Positions 1-6,583 of a stretch of DNA of 10,782 bases are shown piece after piece; the stretch's first letter is position 1; each line of letters starts with the position of its first letter. Origin of the DNA: DASUSF01 sp036375275 (lineage in GTDB: Bacteria; Pseudomonadota; Alphaproteobacteria; Geminicoccales; Geminicoccaceae); NCBI GenBank assembly GCA_036375275.1, contig DASUSF010000255.1:1-10782 (forward strand), given 5' to 3'. Under the pieces are notes generated by a model. The model did no database searches, had not been told where the DNA came from, and was given only the letters and a program-made list of their open reading frames with translations. A program made the translations under genes and the position numbers.

Positions 1-116
1 CGACCGGATGCTGTCCTGCGGTGCGGCTCCCTTCTCCGCCAGGGGGCACGCTACGCTCGCTAAGGAACCATCATCCGGCCGGGCTCGATCGCCGCGGCCG
101 GCCCGCGCGCGATCGT

Positions 117-145
117 CTCAGCGGATCTGTGGCTCAGCGGATCTG
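117..145. repeat. Tandem 13-bp direct repeat spanning the herA stop codon
   Basis: CTCAGCGGATCTG occurs at 117-129 and again at 133-145, 3 nt apart (16-bp period). The 133-145 copy contains the herA stop (TCA, read as TGA) and its last codons; the other copy lies just downstream. This looks like a small duplication or slippage event at the gene end with no effect on the protein. Confidence 0.7.
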
Positions 146-2209
146 CCGGCGCCAGCGGTCGATCGCCTTATCCAGGTAGTCTGGCTGGATCGATTCCTTC
201 CAGGCCTCGGAGAAGGCCGGGGCGCCGCTTCGCGGCTGGTGCTCCGCCTCGAGGTCCCGGAAGCGGATGTGCACCGGCACGGTCACCCCGTCGCCGACCA
301 CCACAGCCTCCTGGGTGTTGAGCGACGGCAGCCCGTCGACCAGCCAGCGCGCATTCTCGGAAAGGGCCTTGGCGACGAACTGCTGGTCGTGCTCGTTGCT
401 CATGCGGAGCGCGAAGATGGTGTTGCACTGGGAGAGCGAGCTCATCGCGACCTCGGAGGGGCGCTGGCTGACCAGGCAGAGGGTGACGCCGTACTTCCGG
501 CCCTCCTTCGCGATCCGCGAGATCACCCGCTTGGTCGGCGCGAAGCCGGTGGCGTCGTCGGCCGGGACGTAGCGGTGCGCCTCCTCGCACACCAGGAGCA
601 CCGGCGGCGCCGTACCCCGCTCGCTCCACACCCCGAGCTCGAACGTCAGCCGGAACAGCACCGAGACCACCACGTCGACGATCTCGCTCGGCACCCCCGA
701 GATGTCGATGATCGTGATCGGCTTGCCCTCGACCGGGACCCGGAGCAGCTGGGCCATGATCTGGCGCATGTTGTCGCGCACCGTCAGGCTCTGGAACATG
801 AACGCGAAGCGCGGGTCGTTGCGCAGCCCCTCGACCCGGCCGATCAGGCTCATGTACGGCTGCGCCGGGTCGCTCTTGTTGAGCATCCCCATGCCGTCCT
901 TGAGCACCGCGATCAGGTCGGACAGCCGATAGGGCACCGGCGTGTCGACGGTGAGGCCGCTGGTCTCGACGTCGTCGCCGAGGAAGGTCGCGCGGGCGCG
1001 GAGGATCGCGTCCTTCAGGATGGCGGCCTTGGCGAACGCGTCGCGCTCACCCACGCCGCCGATCAGGATCTGCGAGATCTCCTCGAAGTTGAGGAACCAG
1101 TAGGGCAGCTTGAGGTTCGCGGGGTCGAGCAGCTCGGCCCGGTCCGCGAACGCCTGCGCGTACTCGTTGTGCGGGTCGATCAGGATGACGTGACCCTCGG
1201 GGTAGGCGTCGAGGATCGAGCGGAGGATCACCGTGACCGCGCACGACTTGCCGGAGCCGGTGGTGCCGAGGATCGCGAAGTGCTTGCCGAGCAGGCTGTC
1301 GGTGAGGACGAAGGCCGGCACCTTCTGGTTGTGCCTGAGCCGGCCGACGTGGACGCAGGAGGTCCGCGGCCGGGCGTAGACCTTGGCGAGGTCCTTGAGG
1401 GTCACCGTGGTGATCGGCGCGTCGAGCGGCGGGTAGCTCGAGACCCCGCGCTGGAAGCCGGCGTCGGGCGAGCGGCTCGAGATCTCGCCCAGCACCTGGA
1501 TCTCGAAGATCGTCCGCTCGTTCTCCTTGCCGCCGGACTGCTGGTCGCGCTCGAGCGCGTTGACGATGCCGAAGACCCGGGAGTCGGGCCCGCGCATCGA
1601 GACCAGGGCGCCCATCCGGGCCGCGCGCGAGGTGGTGCCCTCGGGATCGTCGTAGAGCGCGCCCCAGACCACCGCGCCCCGGATCGAGACCACGCGGCCG
1701 ATCGTGACCGCCACGTCCTCGAACTCGTCGACGGCTCTGGCCTCCTCTTCGAGGGTCGCTTCCGGCACCTCGACCGCCGGCTCGGTCTCGATCTCGGGCG
1801 GGGCGGTCGCATGGTCCATCTCGTCCTCGAAAGCCTGTTGCAGCGCCAGGGCGACGGTGTTCGGCATGCGCGCGTGCCCGACCGGCTCGGCCTCCCGCGC
1901 CGCGCCCGGCCCGTCGTCTTCCGGAGCGCCGTCCAGGCGTGCCCCGAGCGGCCGGAGCCCGCGCCCGGCGAGGCGTGCGTCCGCCGCACCGTCGAGCGGC
2001 ATGGCGCCCGGCGGCGGCCGGCCGTGGAGCCGCGCCGCGGGGACGCCCGCGGGCGCATGGTCCAGGGTCCGGGCCGGCTCGTCCCGGCTCGCTTCCGGCC
2101 AGGCGTCCCTCTCGCGGTACGCCTGCTGGCTGGTCAGACGCTCGGTCATCGGCCGCTTGCCGAAGCCCTGATGCGCCTGAGACTGAAAGCGGAAGCGGTT
2201 GAAAAGCAT
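134..2209 (-). CDS. HerA-type hexameric ATPase (DUF87/HAS-barrel ATP-binding protein) with long N-terminal extension
   Basis: This 691-residue protein belongs to the HerA/FtsK-like P-loop ATPases, which form hexameric DNA-translocating motors in the cytoplasm, often with a NurA-type nuclease. Residues about 165-300 look like the HAS beta-barrel (VTIGRVVSIRG). Walker A is GTTGSGKS at 315-322, followed by ILIDPHNEY at 342-350. Walker B is LLVCEEAH at 538-545, and a sensor-like SQRPSEV lies at 581-587. Residues 1-160 are rich in Ala, Pro, Arg and Glu and look disordered; HerA proteins are often near 500-600 residues. I chose the ATG at 2209 because a perfect AAGGAG (2227-2222) lies 12 nt upstream and the codons after it keep high GC at third positions. 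A later ATG at 1867 would give 577 residues but has no visible ribosome site. No NurA-like gene is adjacent. The gene is last in a minus-strand series after the PPOX gene (57-nt gap). The HerA family call is firm; the physiological role is not determined. Confidence 0.9.
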   Translation of the reverse strand: MLFNRFRFQSQAHQGFGKRPMTERLTSQQAYRERDAWPEASRDEPARTLDHAPAGVPAARLHGRPPPGAMPLDGAADARLAGRGLRPLGARLDGAPEDDGPGAAREAEPVGHARMPNTVALALQQAFEDEMDHATAPPEIETEPAVEVPEATLEEEARAVDEFEDVAVTIGRVVSIRGAVVWGALYDDPEGTTSRAARMGALVSMRGPDSRVFGIVNALERDQQSGGKENERTIFEIQVLGEISSRSPDAGFQRGVSSYPPLDAPITTVTLKDLAKVYARPRTSCVHVGRLRHNQKVPAFVLTDSLLGKHFAILGTTGSGKSCAVTVILRSILDAYPEGHVILIDPHNEYAQAFADRAELLDPANLKLPYWFLNFEEISQILIGGVGERDAFAKAAILKDAILRARATFLGDDVETSGLTVDTPVPYRLSDLIAVLKDGMGMLNKSDPAQPYMSLIGRVEGLRNDPRFAFMFQSLTVRDNMRQIMAQLLRVPVEGKPITIIDISGVPSEIVDVVVSVLFRLTFELGVWSERGTAPPVLLVCEEAHRYVPADDATGFAPTKRVISRIAKEGRKYGVTLCLVSQRPSEVAMSSLSQCNTIFALRMSNEHDQQFVAKALSENARWLVDGLPSLNTQEAVVVGDGVTVPVHIRFRDLEAEHQPRSGAPAFSEAWKESIQPDYLDKAIDRWRRQIR

Positions 2210-2229
2210 GCGCCGAAGCTGCTCCTTAT

Positions 2230-2241
2230 GCTCCCGGGAGC
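2230..2241. repeat. 12-bp palindrome just upstream of the herA ribosome binding site
   Basis: GCTCCCGGGAGC is self-complementary and sits 2 nt upstream of the herA AAGGAG (2227-2222), inside the 57-nt gap after the PPOX gene. It could be an operator or a small attenuating structure; it lacks a loop and a U tract, so I do not call it a terminator. Confidence 0.3.
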
Positions 2242-2266
2242 CTAGGCGATCGGCGTTGTCGTCACG

Positions 2267-2725
2267 TTAAGACGGATTGCGCGGATCGATCTCGTGGTAG
2301 TCGAGCGCCCATTCGCGCATGAAGCGGACCCGCTCCGGGACGATCCGATAGATCACGAGCTCCGGGTTGTCCCGCTCGCCGAGGTAGTGGCGGAGCAGCG
2401 GATTGTCGGCCCAGATCAGGTCGAGCAGGGCCGGATCGTCGACCACCTCGGCGCGGCCGGTGATCCGGACCTGGTCGTGCCCCGGGCTGAGGTAGCAGAG
2501 CTCGACCTTGGGGTCGGCCGCGATCTCCCGGGTCTTGCCGTAGTGGCGGAGGTTGGCGACGTAGACCGTGAAGCGCTCGGTCCGGACCGGCGAGACCGGC
2601 CGCACCCGCGGCTGATCGCCGTCCGCGGTGGCGAGCATCGGGAACTTGGCAACCGCCATGGTCGCCTCGGCGAGCGCCGGAAGGTCCGCCGGATCGATCG
2701 GCCTGGGTTCTGGACGCCTCGCCAT
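2267..2725 (-). CDS. Pyridoxamine 5'-phosphate oxidase family protein (FMN-binding split barrel)
   Basis: This 152-residue protein of the PPOX-like flavin split-barrel superfamily probably binds FMN (or another flavin) and acts as a cytoplasmic oxidoreductase or flavin carrier; the substrate is unknown. The family pattern is visible: an N-terminal strand with PMLATADGDQPRVRPVSPV (about 28-46), then YVANLRHYGKTREIAADPKVELCY (55-78), then DQVRITGRAEVVDD (84-97), typical of the general-stress-26-like group. A longer open frame continues upstream, but it is only the antisense-like continuation over the VTT gene; the family-like sequence begins at ATG 2725. No strong Shine-Dalgarno is seen, so translation may be coupled to the VTT gene, whose stop is 41 nt upstream. 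True PdxH is longer and needs extra C-terminal substrate residues not evident here, so I do not call it PdxH. Confidence 0.87.
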   Translation of the reverse strand: MARRPEPRPIDPADLPALAEATMAVAKFPMLATADGDQPRVRPVSPVRTERFTVYVANLRHYGKTREIAADPKVELCYLSPGHDQVRITGRAEVVDDPALLDLIWADNPLLRHYLGERDNPELVIYRIVPERVRFMREWALDYHEIDPRNPS

Positions 2726-2766
2726 CCGCGGATTCTGCGCCGGCCGAGCCGTCGCGGCAAGGCGTC

Positions 2767-3408
2767 TCAGGTGGCGTCCGGGCGGCGGCGGAGGAACAGC
2801 CGGCTGAGCGTGAGCCAGAGCAGCGGCGGCACCAGGGCCGACAGCAGGAGCGCGAGCGTCGGCCGCTCGACCCCGGCGTGCCCGACCGCGGCGAACGCGA
2901 AGCCGAGCGGCAGCGAGCCGCAGGCGAGGGCGCTGAAGAAGCGGGCGGCGGACATGCCCGTGAGGCCGGCCATGCAGGCGATCACCTCGGGAAAGACCGG
3001 CAGCCACCGGGACAGCGCCACGAGCCAGCCGCCGACCGCCTGGAACAGCCGCTCGCCGCGCTCCAGGTCGCGCGCCCCCAGCAGCCGGCGCGCCGCGTCG
3101 CGGCCGAACAGCCGGCAGACGCCGTAGCCGAGCGCCCCGCTCAGGAACGAGCCCAGGGCGCCGATCAGCCCGCCGAGGACGAAGCCGTAGATGTAGCCGA
3201 GCGCGGCGATGATCGCGGTCGCCGGCAGCGGCAGGACCAGGTCGCCGACCAGGAGAAGGATCCCTGCCGCCCAGGCCCAGCCCCCGAAGTCCCCGAGCCA
3301 GACGATCGCCGCCGAGCCGCTGAACAGGCTCTCGAAGCTCCCGCCGAAGATCAGGAACGGGATCAGGACCAGGAGGGCGAGGACGAGAAAGAGAAGGAGC
3401 AGGCGCAT
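2767..3408 (-). CDS. TVP38/TMEM64 family (VTT / DedA-like) inner-membrane protein
   Basis: This 213-residue polytopic membrane protein has an N-terminal helix (residues 2-21), helices around 42-60 and 63-95, and hydrophobic C-terminal segments around 127-205. The signature is SRWLPVFPEVIACMAGLTGMS (133-153), matching the R-x-x-P-x-x-P ... aGLt motif of TVP38/TMEM64 proteins, plus the Gly-rich VTT stretch around 73-95 (YGFVLGGLIGALGSFLSGALGYG). Relatives include DedA-type proteins implicated in lipid movement across membranes and in envelope homeostasis; the substrate of this protein is not known. The start is supported by GGGAGG (3423-3418) with a 9-nt spacer. It is the first gene of the minus-strand series VTT, PPOX, HerA and is divergent from the DMT transporter across 201 nt. 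Confidence 0.9.
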   Translation of the reverse strand: MRLLLLFLVLALLVLIPFLIFGGSFESLFSGSAAIVWLGDFGGWAWAAGILLLVGDLVLPLPATAIIAALGYIYGFVLGGLIGALGSFLSGALGYGVCRLFGRDAARRLLGARDLERGERLFQAVGGWLVALSRWLPVFPEVIACMAGLTGMSAARFFSALACGSLPLGFAFAAVGHAGVERPTLALLLSALVPPLLWLTLSRLFLRRRPDAT

Positions 3409-3533
3409 CGGCCCATGCCTCCCGGACGATCTGCCGCATGCCCGGCCGCCACTCGCTCAGCGCCCGATCATCGGCGGCCGGACCGCGCGTTGCAACGTGA
3501 TGAAGATTTCGCGCCTCGCGTGCATCCCAGCCA

Positions 3534-3567
3534 TGCGCACACGGCGATGGCGGATCCGCCTGCGCAC
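3534..3567. promoter_or_regulatory. Symmetric operator-like cluster in the VTT/DMT divergent spacer
   Basis: TGCGCAC occurs at 3534-3540 and 3561-3567, 27 bp apart start to start, enclosing a perfect palindrome GGCGGATCCGCC (3549-3560). The arrangement lies 43 nt before the DMT transporter start and could bind a dimeric regulator of that gene or of the divergent VTT operon. No promoter hexamers are convincing here. Confidence 0.25.
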
Positions 3568-3609
3568 GCTTAGCTCAGGAGGGTCCCTTCCGGATCTGCG
3601 AGATCATCG

Positions 3610-4548
3610 ATGGCGATCCTGAGCCTGCCCCGACCCCGCCTCGGGGGAGCGGCCTCGAGCGAGTGGGCCGGGCCACTGCTCGCGCTCGTCGCCTTCCTCC
3701 TGTTCAGCCTGATGGACGCGGTCGTGAAGACGCTCGCGGTCCGCTACCCGGCGCCCGAGATCGTGCTCGGCAACGGCCTCGTCATGCTGATGGTGGTGGC
3801 TGCGATGACCCTCCGCCGCGGCGGGCTCGCCCACCTCAGGACCCGCCGGCCCGGGCTGCAGCTGCTGCGCGGGCTGGCCTCGACCCTCGCCGCCACCGCC
3901 GCCTTCTTCGCGTTCAGCCGGATTCCCCTCGCCGACGCCTACGCGATCATCTTCACGACGCCGCTCCTCGTGACCCTGCTCTCGGTGCCGTTTCTCGGCG
4001 AGGTGGTCGGCTGGCGGCGGACCGCAGCGGTCGTGGTCGGCTTCATGGGCGTGATGATCATGCTCCAGCCGGGCCAGGGCGAGCTCGGCGCCGGCAACCT
4101 CGCCGCCCTGATCGCGGCGTTCGGCGCCGCGACCGGCATCATCGTGATGCGCAAGCTGGCCACGAGCGAGAGCACGGTCAGCATCGCGCTCTACAGCAAC
4201 CTCACGGTCGTGATTGCGCTCGGCCTGCCGCTGCCAGCCTACGGCGTGATGCCGACGGCGGCCGACCTCGGGCTGTTCCTGCTCTCGGGCGGGCTCGGCA
4301 GCGCCGCGCTCCTGCTCCTGATCAGCGCCTACCGGCTCGCGCCGGCGGCGCTCGTGGCGCCGCTCCAGTACAGCCAGATGATCTGGGGCGTGTTGCTCGG
4401 CATCCTGATCTTCGGCGACCTGCCCGGCCTTCACGTCCTGATCGGCGGCGCGATCGTCGCCGCGAGCGGCCTGTTCACCCTCTACCGGCAGCGGGTGGTC
4501 CGGGCGGAGCGGGCGGCGGTCGCCGTCGAGGATGCCGCCGCCTCATAG
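3610..4548 (+). CDS. EamA / DMT-family transporter
   Basis: This 312-residue inner-membrane protein has about ten transmembrane segments arranged as two EamA repeats (about 20-150 and 160-290). Family features include an early charged residue inside a helix (LFSLMDAVVKTLAVRYPAPEIV), an ATAAFFAFSRIPLADAYAI stretch (about 95-117) typical of repeat 1, and the repeat-2 element APAALVAPLQYSQMIWGVLLG followed by IFGDLPGLHVLIGGAIVAASGL. The family exports or imports small metabolites; no substrate can be assigned. ATG 3610 is the first start in frame after the divergent spacer. A good AGGAGGG (3577-3583) lies 26 nt upstream, too far to serve this ATG ideally, and no in-frame start lies between, so initiation is somewhat uncertain. 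The gene ends in a 6-nt stop-to-stop overlap with the convergent BKACE gene. Confidence 0.92.
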   Translation: MAILSLPRPRLGGAASSEWAGPLLALVAFLLFSLMDAVVKTLAVRYPAPEIVLGNGLVMLMVVAAMTLRRGGLAHLRTRRPGLQLLRGLASTLAATAAFFAFSRIPLADAYAIIFTTPLLVTLLSVPFLGEVVGWRRTAAVVVGFMGVMIMLQPGQGELGAGNLAALIAAFGAATGIIVMRKLATSESTVSIALYSNLTVVIALGLPLPAYGVMPTAADLGLFLLSGGLGSAALLLLISAYRLAPAALVAPLQYSQMIWGVLLGILIFGDLPGLHVLIGGAIVAASGLFTLYRQRVVRAERAAVAVEDAAAS

Positions 4549-5430
4549 GTGCGGCGGGGTGAGCCCGAGGATCTCGCGCGCCTCCGCGGCGCCGGCGACG
4601 CTGCCGCCGAGCAGCTCGACGATCGTCACCGCCCTCTCGACCAGCGCCGCGTTCGACGGCGCCAACCGCCCTCTGTCGATGTACAGGTTGTCCTCGAGGC
4701 CGACCCGGACGTGGCCCCCGAGGAGCACGGCCTGGGCGACGATCGGGAACTCCATGCGGCCGATGCCCATGGCCGCCCAGGCCGCTCCCTCCGGCAGCAG
4801 CGCGCGCGCGTACATGAGGGTCGCCGGGGTGGCGGGGACGCCGTTGCGGATCCCGAGCACGAGCTGGAACAGCGCCGGCCTCTCGAGCGCGCCCTCGTCC
4901 AGCAACTCCTGCGCGAGCACGATGTCGCCCGAATCGAACACCTCCAGCTCCGGCTTGACCCCCGCCTCCCTGATCGCCTCCGCCATGATCCGGACGTTCC
5001 GGGGGGTGTTCATCACCACGGCGCTGCCGAACCACATGGTGTTGAGGTCGAGCGAGCAGATCTCCGGCCGGAGCGCCACGACGTGCTCGACGCGCCGCTC
5101 GGGCGCCATCAGGGTCGAGCCGGGCGCCGCGACCCTCGGATCGTCGTCGCTCGGCACGAAGCGCCCGCCGGGCCCGGTCGTGAGGTTGATGATCAGGTCG
5201 ACCTCGGAAGCGCGGATCCGCTCGACCACCTCCCGGTAGTGGTCGAGGTCCATGCTGGGGGCGCCGGTCGCGGGATCGCGGACGTGGATGTGGGCGATCG
5301 CCGCGCCGGCCCTGGCCGCCTCGATCGCCGCGTTCGCGATCTGCTCGGGCGTGACCGGCAGGTCCGGATGCTGGTCCGGCCGGGTGATGCTGCCGGTGAC
5401 CGCGCAGGTCACGATGGTCTTTCCGCTCAT
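4543..5430 (-). CDS. Beta-keto acid cleavage enzyme (BKACE, DUF849; 3-keto-5-aminohexanoate cleavage-like)
   Basis: This 295-residue TIM-barrel metalloenzyme belongs to the family of Kce from lysine fermentation. Members condense a beta-keto acid with acetyl-CoA to give acetoacetate and a new acyl-CoA. The usual length is about 270-310. The zinc-site motif is HIHVRDP (H47, H49), completed by the Glu in VRVGLEDN (E246), with D247 and R242 where Kce has catalytic Asp and Arg. A substrate-loop equivalent, NLTTGPGG (82-89), has Thr where Kce has a catalytic Ser region. The specific keto acid cannot be read from the sequence. The start is well supported by GGGAGGGG (5446-5439) with an 8-nt spacer; that ribosome site begins next to the stop codon of the SNase-fold gene 16 nt upstream, implying co-transcription and possible translational coupling. 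Confidence 0.93.
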   Translation of the reverse strand: MSGKTIVTCAVTGSITRPDQHPDLPVTPEQIANAAIEAARAGAAIAHIHVRDPATGAPSMDLDHYREVVERIRASEVDLIINLTTGPGGRFVPSDDDPRVAAPGSTLMAPERRVEHVVALRPEICSLDLNTMWFGSAVVMNTPRNVRIMAEAIREAGVKPELEVFDSGDIVLAQELLDEGALERPALFQLVLGIRNGVPATPATLMYARALLPEGAAWAAMGIGRMEFPIVAQAVLLGGHVRVGLEDNLYIDRGRLAPSNAALVERAVTIVELLGGSVAGAAEAREILGLTPPHL

Positions 5431-5446
5431 GGCCCGTTCCCCTCCC

Positions 5447-5926
5447 TCACCGGATCTCGTCGACGAACCGGCCCCAGACGCCCCGCTGGTTGGCCCGGGC
5501 GATCCGCTCCAGCGCCTGGTAGCCGAAGGGCGCGTCGGGGAGGGCGAGGGCCAGGCCCTCCTCGATCAGCCAGGCCCCGAGGTCGACGCCGTCGCGCCCG
5601 AGGCCCGGGCCGGTCAGGCAGATCGCCGCGATGCTGCCGTCGTTGTAGGCGAACTGCGGCCGGCAGTCGACGAAGCCGGTCACCTTCTGGCGCAGCGCGA
5701 CCGCCGCCCGGCTGCCGCAGCGCACCGGGCGGATGCGCGTGTCGCAGCGCCGGTTCGAGGGCGGCAGCCAGATGCCGTAGAGCCGGATCGTCCGCCCCTG
5801 CACCGTCAGGCTGCCGTCGCCATGGACCACGGCGTAGCTCTTGATCTGGTCGGGCAGGCTCTGGGCCGCCGCCGTCCCGAGCGCGCACCAGGCGGCGAGC
5901 AGCACCGTCACTATCCGGCCCATCAT
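5447..5926 (-). CDS. Secreted SNase/thermonuclease-fold protein lacking catalytic residues
   Basis: This 159-residue protein has a cleavable Sec signal (residues 1-21, hydrophobic VTVLLAAWCALG, AAA before Q22), so it is predicted periplasmic. The mature part resembles thermonuclease-like OB-fold proteins: HGDGSLTVQGRTIRLYGIWLPP (35-56) aligns with the usual DGD..R(L)xGIDxPE, and DGVDLGAWLIEEGLALAL (112-129) plus ARANQRGVWG (143-152) match the C-terminal helix pattern. R48 is kept (Arg35 in staphylococcal nuclease), but the Asp40 and Glu43 positions read W53 and P56, and the Arg87 position appears to be S98, so phosphodiester hydrolysis is unlikely. Four cysteines in the mature chain (61, 70, 88, 103) could form disulfides. 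Two ATGs are in tandem (5926 and 5923), with only a weak GGGA upstream. The gene leads directly into the BKACE gene; the functional link is unknown. Confidence 0.85.
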   Translation of the reverse strand: MMGRIVTVLLAAWCALGTAAAQSLPDQIKSYAVVHGDGSLTVQGRTIRLYGIWLPPSNRRCDTRIRPVRCGSRAAVALRQKVTGFVDCRPQFAYNDGSIAAICLTGPGLGRDGVDLGAWLIEEGLALALPDAPFGYQALERIARANQRGVWGRFVDEIR

Positions 5927-5942
5927 CCGGAATTGTCCCGAT

Positions 5943-5971
5943 CTTGAGACGGATCAAGGCGCCGCCCACAT
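5943..5971 (+). promoter_or_regulatory. Possible heat-shock (RpoH-type) promoter for hsp20
   Basis: CTTG at 5943-5946 is followed after 18 nt by CCCACAT at 5965-5971. This resembles the alphaproteobacterial RpoH pattern (CTTG, about 17-18 nt, CYTATNT), with two mismatches in the -10 part. It lies 72 nt before the Hsp20 start on the correct strand, a fitting target for RpoH. The CTTGA also forms an inverted repeat with TCAAG (5954-5958), so it could instead be an operator in this divergent spacer. The assignment is inferred from the motif and context only. Confidence 0.35.
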
Positions 5972-6043
5972 CCTGCTGCGAACACCGCGGAGGGGCGTGC
6001 GGCGCCGCGCCGCCGCGTCCCGACGGCAACGAGGAGAGCAGGG

Positions 6044-6538
6044 ATGGACTTCCGTTCGCTCACCCCCTTCGGGGGCACGCAGCTGGGTCGCACCCGTGCC
6101 GAGGACGACCCGTTCTCCCACTTTCGGCGCGACTTCGACCGGCTGGTCGAGGACATGTTCGGCGGTCGCGGGACCGCGCGCTGGCCGGGCGCCGCCGCGG
6201 CGGCCGTCGACCTCAAGCTCGACGTCAGCGAGAGCGACAAGGAGATCAAGGTCAGGGCCGAGCTCCCGGGCGTCGAGGAGAAGGACGTCGAGGTCATGCT
6301 CGCCGACGACATCCTCACCATCAAGGGCGAGAAGCGGGTCGAGGACGAGCGCAAGGACGAGAACCATCACATGATCGAGCGGAGCTACGGCAGCTTTGCG
6401 CGCTCGCTCCGCCTGCCACCGGGGATCGACCCGAGCCAGGTGAACGCGACCTTCGACCGCGGCGTGCTGACCGTCGCTCTGCCGAAGCCGGCCGAGATCC
6501 AGCAGCGCACCCGGAAGATCGCGATCAAGAAGAGCTGA
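6044..6538 (+). CDS. Class A small heat-shock protein (Hsp20 / alpha-crystallin)
   Basis: This 164-residue ATP-independent holdase chaperone of the cytoplasm binds unfolding proteins during heat and other stress. The N-terminal arm (1-55) contains the usual DPFSHFRRDFDRLVEDMF amphipathic segment. The alpha-crystallin domain spans about 56-148, with KLDVSESDKEIKVRAELPGV (58-77), DDILTIKGEK (88-97) and the consensus ATFDRGVLTVALPK (135-148). A C-terminal IAI (159-161) is the IxI tail used for oligomer assembly. The length is normal for class A bacterial Hsp20. GAGGAG (6031-6036) with a 7-nt spacer fixes the start. A terminator-like hairpin follows immediately, so it is probably monocistronic, with a possible RpoH-type promoter and a structured leader upstream. 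Confidence 0.95.
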   Translation: MDFRSLTPFGGTQLGRTRAEDDPFSHFRRDFDRLVEDMFGGRGTARWPGAAAAAVDLKLDVSESDKEIKVRAELPGVEEKDVEVMLADDILTIKGEKRVEDERKDENHHMIERSYGSFARSLRLPPGIDPSQVNATFDRGVLTVALPKPAEIQQRTRKIAIKKS

Positions 6539-6545
6539 TTCCGGC

Positions 6546-6581
6546 GGGCGCGGCAGCGGTGGGCCGCGCCCCCACCATTTT
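6546..6581 (+). terminator. Rho-independent terminator after hsp20, two alternative stems
   Basis: Starting 8 nt after the hsp20 stop, GGGCGCGGC (6546-6554) pairs with GCCGCGCCC (6563-6571) around an 8-nt loop. Overlapping it, GGTGGG (6558-6563) pairs with CCCACC (6571-6576) around a 7-nt loop, and this second stem is followed after one base by TTTT (6578-6581). The U tract is short but is the only such arrangement near this gene end. It separates the heat-shock gene from the MFS gene. Confidence 0.55.
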
Positions 6582-6583
6582 GC

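Noticed and set aside
8..2245. A 745-codon open frame on the plus strand opposite herA
   Set aside because: It is antisense to a gene with clear Walker motifs, and its translation is dominated by Arg, Asp, His, Glu and Val with no motif; long antisense frames are expected in DNA of this GC content.
2726..3439. The upstream extension of the PPOX reading frame across the VTT gene
   Set aside because: The extension is Arg/Pro/Ala-rich shadow sequence overlapping a real gene on the same strand; the family domain begins at ATG 2725.
3500..3622. A 40-codon plus-strand frame starting MKISRLACIPAM in the VTT/DMT spacer
   Set aside because: No ribosome site, Arg-rich without motifs, and it overlaps the start of the DMT gene in another frame.
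3604..4434. A 276-codon minus-strand open frame opposite the DMT transporter
   Set aside because: The product is almost only Glu, Arg, His, Gln and Gly, the mirror of hydrophobic codons in the transporter.
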